Source: Candidatus Gastranaerophilales bacterium HUM_12
Lineage (GTDB): Bacteria > Cyanobacteriota > Vampirovibrionia > Gastranaerophilales > Gastranaerophilaceae
Reading direction: 5' to 3'
NCBI GenBank assembly: GCA_002102825.1
Contig: DABJ01000004.1
Coordinates: forward strand, 4,195-12,521
DNA: 8,327 nucleotides
Shown: positions 6,659 through 8,327 of the stretch, one piece after another
How positions within the stretch are numbered: the first letter of the stretch is position 1
Layout: each line of letters begins with the position of its first letter
Program-made: the position numbers and the translations under genes
The notes under the pieces: model-generated
The model's database searches: none
What the model was told of the DNA's origin: nothing
Seen by the model: the letters and a program-made list of their open reading frames with translations, nothing else

Positions 6659-7534
6659 ATGGATATTCAATATTTGTCTGAATATTTAGAATATATTGAA
6701 ATAGAAAAAGGCTTGGCTCAAAATACAATTGAGGCATACCGTAGGGATTTGTCTGAGTTTTTAGATTTCTGTCACGAAAAAGGTGCATCTGACATTCAAA
6801 GTATAAAACGTACTCATGTTAACGGTTTTATTCTTGATTTGAGAGAAAAAAATTATACTCCACGTAGTGTGGTGAGAAAAATTGCATCTTTACGGGGATT
6901 TTTCAAATGGCTTTGCGCAAATGAATACACTAAAGTTGACCCTACTTTAACTCTAGAACAACCAAAACTCCCGAAACGACTCCCGAAGGTTTTGTCAGTT
7001 GAAGAAGTTACGGAAATTTTCAGTTCCAATTTGACAAAAGAAGAAAGTTTGATTGTTGAGCTTTTATATGATTGCGGGCTTCGTGTGTCTGAACTGGTTA
7101 ATCTTAAACTTGATGATATTAATGCGAATTCAAAATATATAGAGTGTTTTGGTAAAGGTTCAAAAGAGCGAATTGTACCATTTGGCAAAAAAGCACAATC
7201 GGCTTTGAAAAAATATTTGAAAGTTCGTGATATGATTGTTCTTCAATACAATATTACAGATAATAAAAACTTATTTATCAAAGATGATGGTAAAAATTTA
7301 ACAAGACAAGATGTTTATAATTTTATTCGAAAACAGGGTGAAAAAATTCACAAACATATTTCACCTCACACTTTGCGTCATAGCTTTGCTACTCATTTGC
7401 TTGAAAATGGTGCAGATTTGAGGGTTGTACAAGAACTTTTAGGACATAGTGATGTTTCTACAACCCAGTTATACACGCATATAACGAAAAAACGTCTTAA
7501 AGAAGTGTATTTTGCAATAAACAAAGACTCGTGA
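6659..7534 (+). CDS. xerD: Site-specific tyrosine recombinase, XerC/XerD type
   Basis: Xer recombinases resolve chromosome dimers at dif sites near the terminus, usually under FtsK control at the division septum. The 291 residues match the family length (about 295-300). Residues about 1-90 form the SAM-like N-terminal core-binding domain, with the typical EKGLAQNTIEAYRRDL (16-31). The catalytic domain (about 107-291) carries the full active site: R142 in GLRVSEL, K166 in GKGSKER, H237 and R240 in SPHTLRHSFATHLLENGADL, H263 in LGHSDVSTTQLYTH and nucleophile Y272. These correspond to R148, K172, H244, R247, H270 and Y279 of E. coli XerD. XerC and XerD cannot be separated by eye; the XerD symbol is used for convenience, and this lineage may use a single Xer. 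No att site, excisionase or phage gene is nearby, so it is a housekeeping enzyme rather than an integrase. The start is set by the family N-terminus although there is no ribosome site. Confidence 0.92.
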   Translation: MDIQYLSEYLEYIEIEKGLAQNTIEAYRRDLSEFLDFCHEKGASDIQSIKRTHVNGFILDLREKNYTPRSVVRKIASLRGFFKWLCANEYTKVDPTLTLEQPKLPKRLPKVLSVEEVTEIFSSNLTKEESLIVELLYDCGLRVSELVNLKLDDINANSKYIECFGKGSKERIVPFGKKAQSALKKYLKVRDMIVLQYNITDNKNLFIKDDGKNLTRQDVYNFIRKQGEKIHKHISPHTLRHSFATHLLENGADLRVVQELLGHSDVSTTQLYTHITKKRLKEVYFAINKDS

Positions 7535-7540
7535 TAATAT
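7512..7540 (+). promoter_or_regulatory. Possible promoter for the bioD-like gene, close to the start codon
   Basis: TTGCAA at 7512-7517 and TAATAT at 7535-7540 are separated by 17 bases, four of six matches each; an overlapping GATAAT at 7533-7538 is a better -10 but leaves a 15-base spacer. Either would start transcription at or just before the ATG at 7547. The elements overlap the end of xerD. Moderate matches in AT-rich DNA, so read-through from xerD is equally possible. Confidence 0.35.
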
Positions 7541-7546
7541 CTAAGT

Positions 7547-8269
7547 ATGTTAAGTATATTTGTTTCAGGATTGAATAAACACACAGGTAAAACTATTGTT
7601 ACAGCTGGAATTGCCGGAACAATGCAGAGCCTTTCTTATTCGACAAGTGTTTACAAACCTATTGAAACTTCAGGAGTTGAAGTTGATGGTGGTATTTCTT
7701 CTACAGATATTTCTGCTATAAGTAATTTTGATTCTAATATCAAAACGTCAATTTCCTATTTATTTAAAAGCTCGTCAACTCCACTTGCTGCTGCTTATGA
7801 ATCAAATAATACAAAGATTGATATCCAAAAGATTTATAATGATTATCAAACAAATATTCAAATGACAGAATGTCATATTGTTGAGGGCACAAATAGTATC
7901 GCCTCTCCGATTGACGAAACAAGGGTAGAAGCAGATATTGTTAAGACTTTAGGACTTCCTTTGTTACTTGTTTTGAATCCTAAAAAATCAACAATCGAAG
8001 ATGCTATAATGGGAATAAATTATGTTAATTCTCAACATTTAAATCTTTTGGGTGTGATAGTGAATAATTACGAAGAAAATTCTTTTTATTTGGAGGAAAA
8101 ATATTTTCCACAATTTGTGGAAGAATATACTAATGCAAAAATTTTGGGTACACTTCCGCACTATTCTGATATGCAAAAACTTACCCCTGAAACATTGATT
8201 GCAGATGTTTTGAATAATATAAATATTGAAGATATTTTTGGGCTAAAAATTGCTAAATTGAATATGTAG
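7547..8269 (+). CDS. bioD: Dethiobiotin synthetase-like P-loop ATPase (BioD-like)
   Basis: BioD closes the ureido ring of dethiobiotin from 7,8-diaminopelargonate, CO2 and ATP, the penultimate step of biotin synthesis. The 240 residues fit BioD (about 225-240). The P-loop SGLNKHTGKT (7-16) keeps the BioD spacing G-x5-G-K-T, with K15 and T16. K37 in YKPIETSG, D54 in SSTDISAI and E113 in HIVEGTN fall at the positions of K37, D54 and E115 of E. coli BioD (substrate and magnesium binding). Differences are the P-loop interior (LNKHT instead of the usual TDTxV) and TNSIASPI after VEG, where BioD normally has a glycine-rich AGGLLVPI-type loop that contacts diaminopelargonate. GTLPHYSD (201-208) resembles the C-terminal IP motif. 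No other biotin gene is in the window. It is either a divergent BioD or a related ATPase of the same family. The start lies 12 bases after the xerD stop, with no clear ribosome site. Confidence 0.75.
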   Translation: MLSIFVSGLNKHTGKTIVTAGIAGTMQSLSYSTSVYKPIETSGVEVDGGISSTDISAISNFDSNIKTSISYLFKSSSTPLAAAYESNNTKIDIQKIYNDYQTNIQMTECHIVEGTNSIASPIDETRVEADIVKTLGLPLLLVLNPKKSTIEDAIMGINYVNSQHLNLLGVIVNNYEENSFYLEEKYFPQFVEEYTNAKILGTLPHYSDMQKLTPETLIADVLNNINIEDIFGLKIAKLNM

Positions 8270-8285
8270 CGGATATGTCTATAAG
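8258..8285 (+). promoter_or_regulatory. Possible promoter at the end of the bioD-like gene
   Basis: TTGAAT at 8258-8263 and TATAAG at 8280-8285 are separated by 16 bases, with four and five of six consensus matches. Transcription would begin near 8292 and read into the hairpin at the window end. The -35 overlaps the last codons of the bioD-like gene. The following gene or RNA is outside the window, so this is only a candidate. Confidence 0.35.
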
Positions 8286-8313
8286 TGGTTATGGACGTTT
8301 TAATCTGTTCCCT

Positions 8314-8327
8314 CCCACCTACGTGGG
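8314..8327 (+). other. GC-rich hairpin cut by the window end (terminator or structured RNA)
   Basis: CCCAC (8314-8318) and GTGGG (8323-8327) are perfect inverted repeats around a four-base loop CTAC, and the stem may continue outside the window. Such a GC-rich stem stands out in this AT-rich DNA. Lying 44 bases after the bioD-like stop, it could be the stem of a rho-independent terminator, whose T-run would be beyond the edge, or the beginning of a structured RNA expressed from the promoter-like sequence just upstream. Confidence 0.5.

Noticed and set aside
6263..6670. Open frame of 135 codons on the minus strand
   Set aside because: It lies antisense to the well-supported dGTPase gene, has a Phe/Ile/Asn-rich composition typical of antisense frames in AT-rich DNA and shows no known motif.
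6659..7534. Tyrosine recombinase as a sign of a phage, integron or other mobile element
   Set aside because: Length and motifs fit chromosomal Xer proteins, and there is no att repeat, tRNA, excisionase or phage gene nearby.

Overview
The window is AT-rich (roughly one third G+C by eye) and densely coded, with every credible gene on the + strand. It looks like ordinary chromosome from a Gram-negative-type bacterium: it has an outer-membrane beta-barrel gene and two consecutive lipid A genes (lpxI, lpxB). The AT-richness, the use of LpxI, the barrel style and the long lineage-specific membrane protein fit a non-photosynthetic relative of Cyanobacteria (Gastranaerophilales / Melainabacteria type). 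That placement is an inference from general character and could be wrong at phylum level.

Layout. Positions 1-3673 form one tight run: the 3' part of an outer-membrane barrel gene (probably LptD-like), a class II aldolase-family gene, lpxI and lpxB, with gaps of 1, 15 and 0 bases. This is probably an envelope/LPS operon that begins upstream of the window. Positions 3751-5508 hold a 585-residue membrane-anchored protein that I do not recognise, with its own short upstream region. From 5612 come three housekeeping-type genes: an HD-domain dGTPase, a XerC/XerD tyrosine recombinase and a dethiobiotin synthetase-like ATPase (BioD-like). The last 58 bases hold a promoter-like sequence and half of a strong hairpin cut by the window edge.

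How the genes fit together. LpxI removes UMP from UDP-2,3-diacylglucosamine to give lipid X, and LpxB joins lipid X to another UDP-diacylglucosamine, so two successive steps of lipid A synthesis are adjacent and translationally coupled. A barrel of LptD type would insert the finished LPS into the outer membrane, which would make the run functionally coherent. The aldolase is the member whose role is unexplained. The dGTPase, Xer recombinase and BioD-like genes have no evident shared pathway.

The most useful regulatory observation is that xerD, and less clearly bioD, have promoter elements so close to the start codon that the predicted transcripts begin at or next to the ATG. I see no mobile element, CRISPR array, tRNA or rRNA, and no sign of a new defence or mobile system. 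The main unknowns are the 585-residue protein and the charged tail of the barrel protein.
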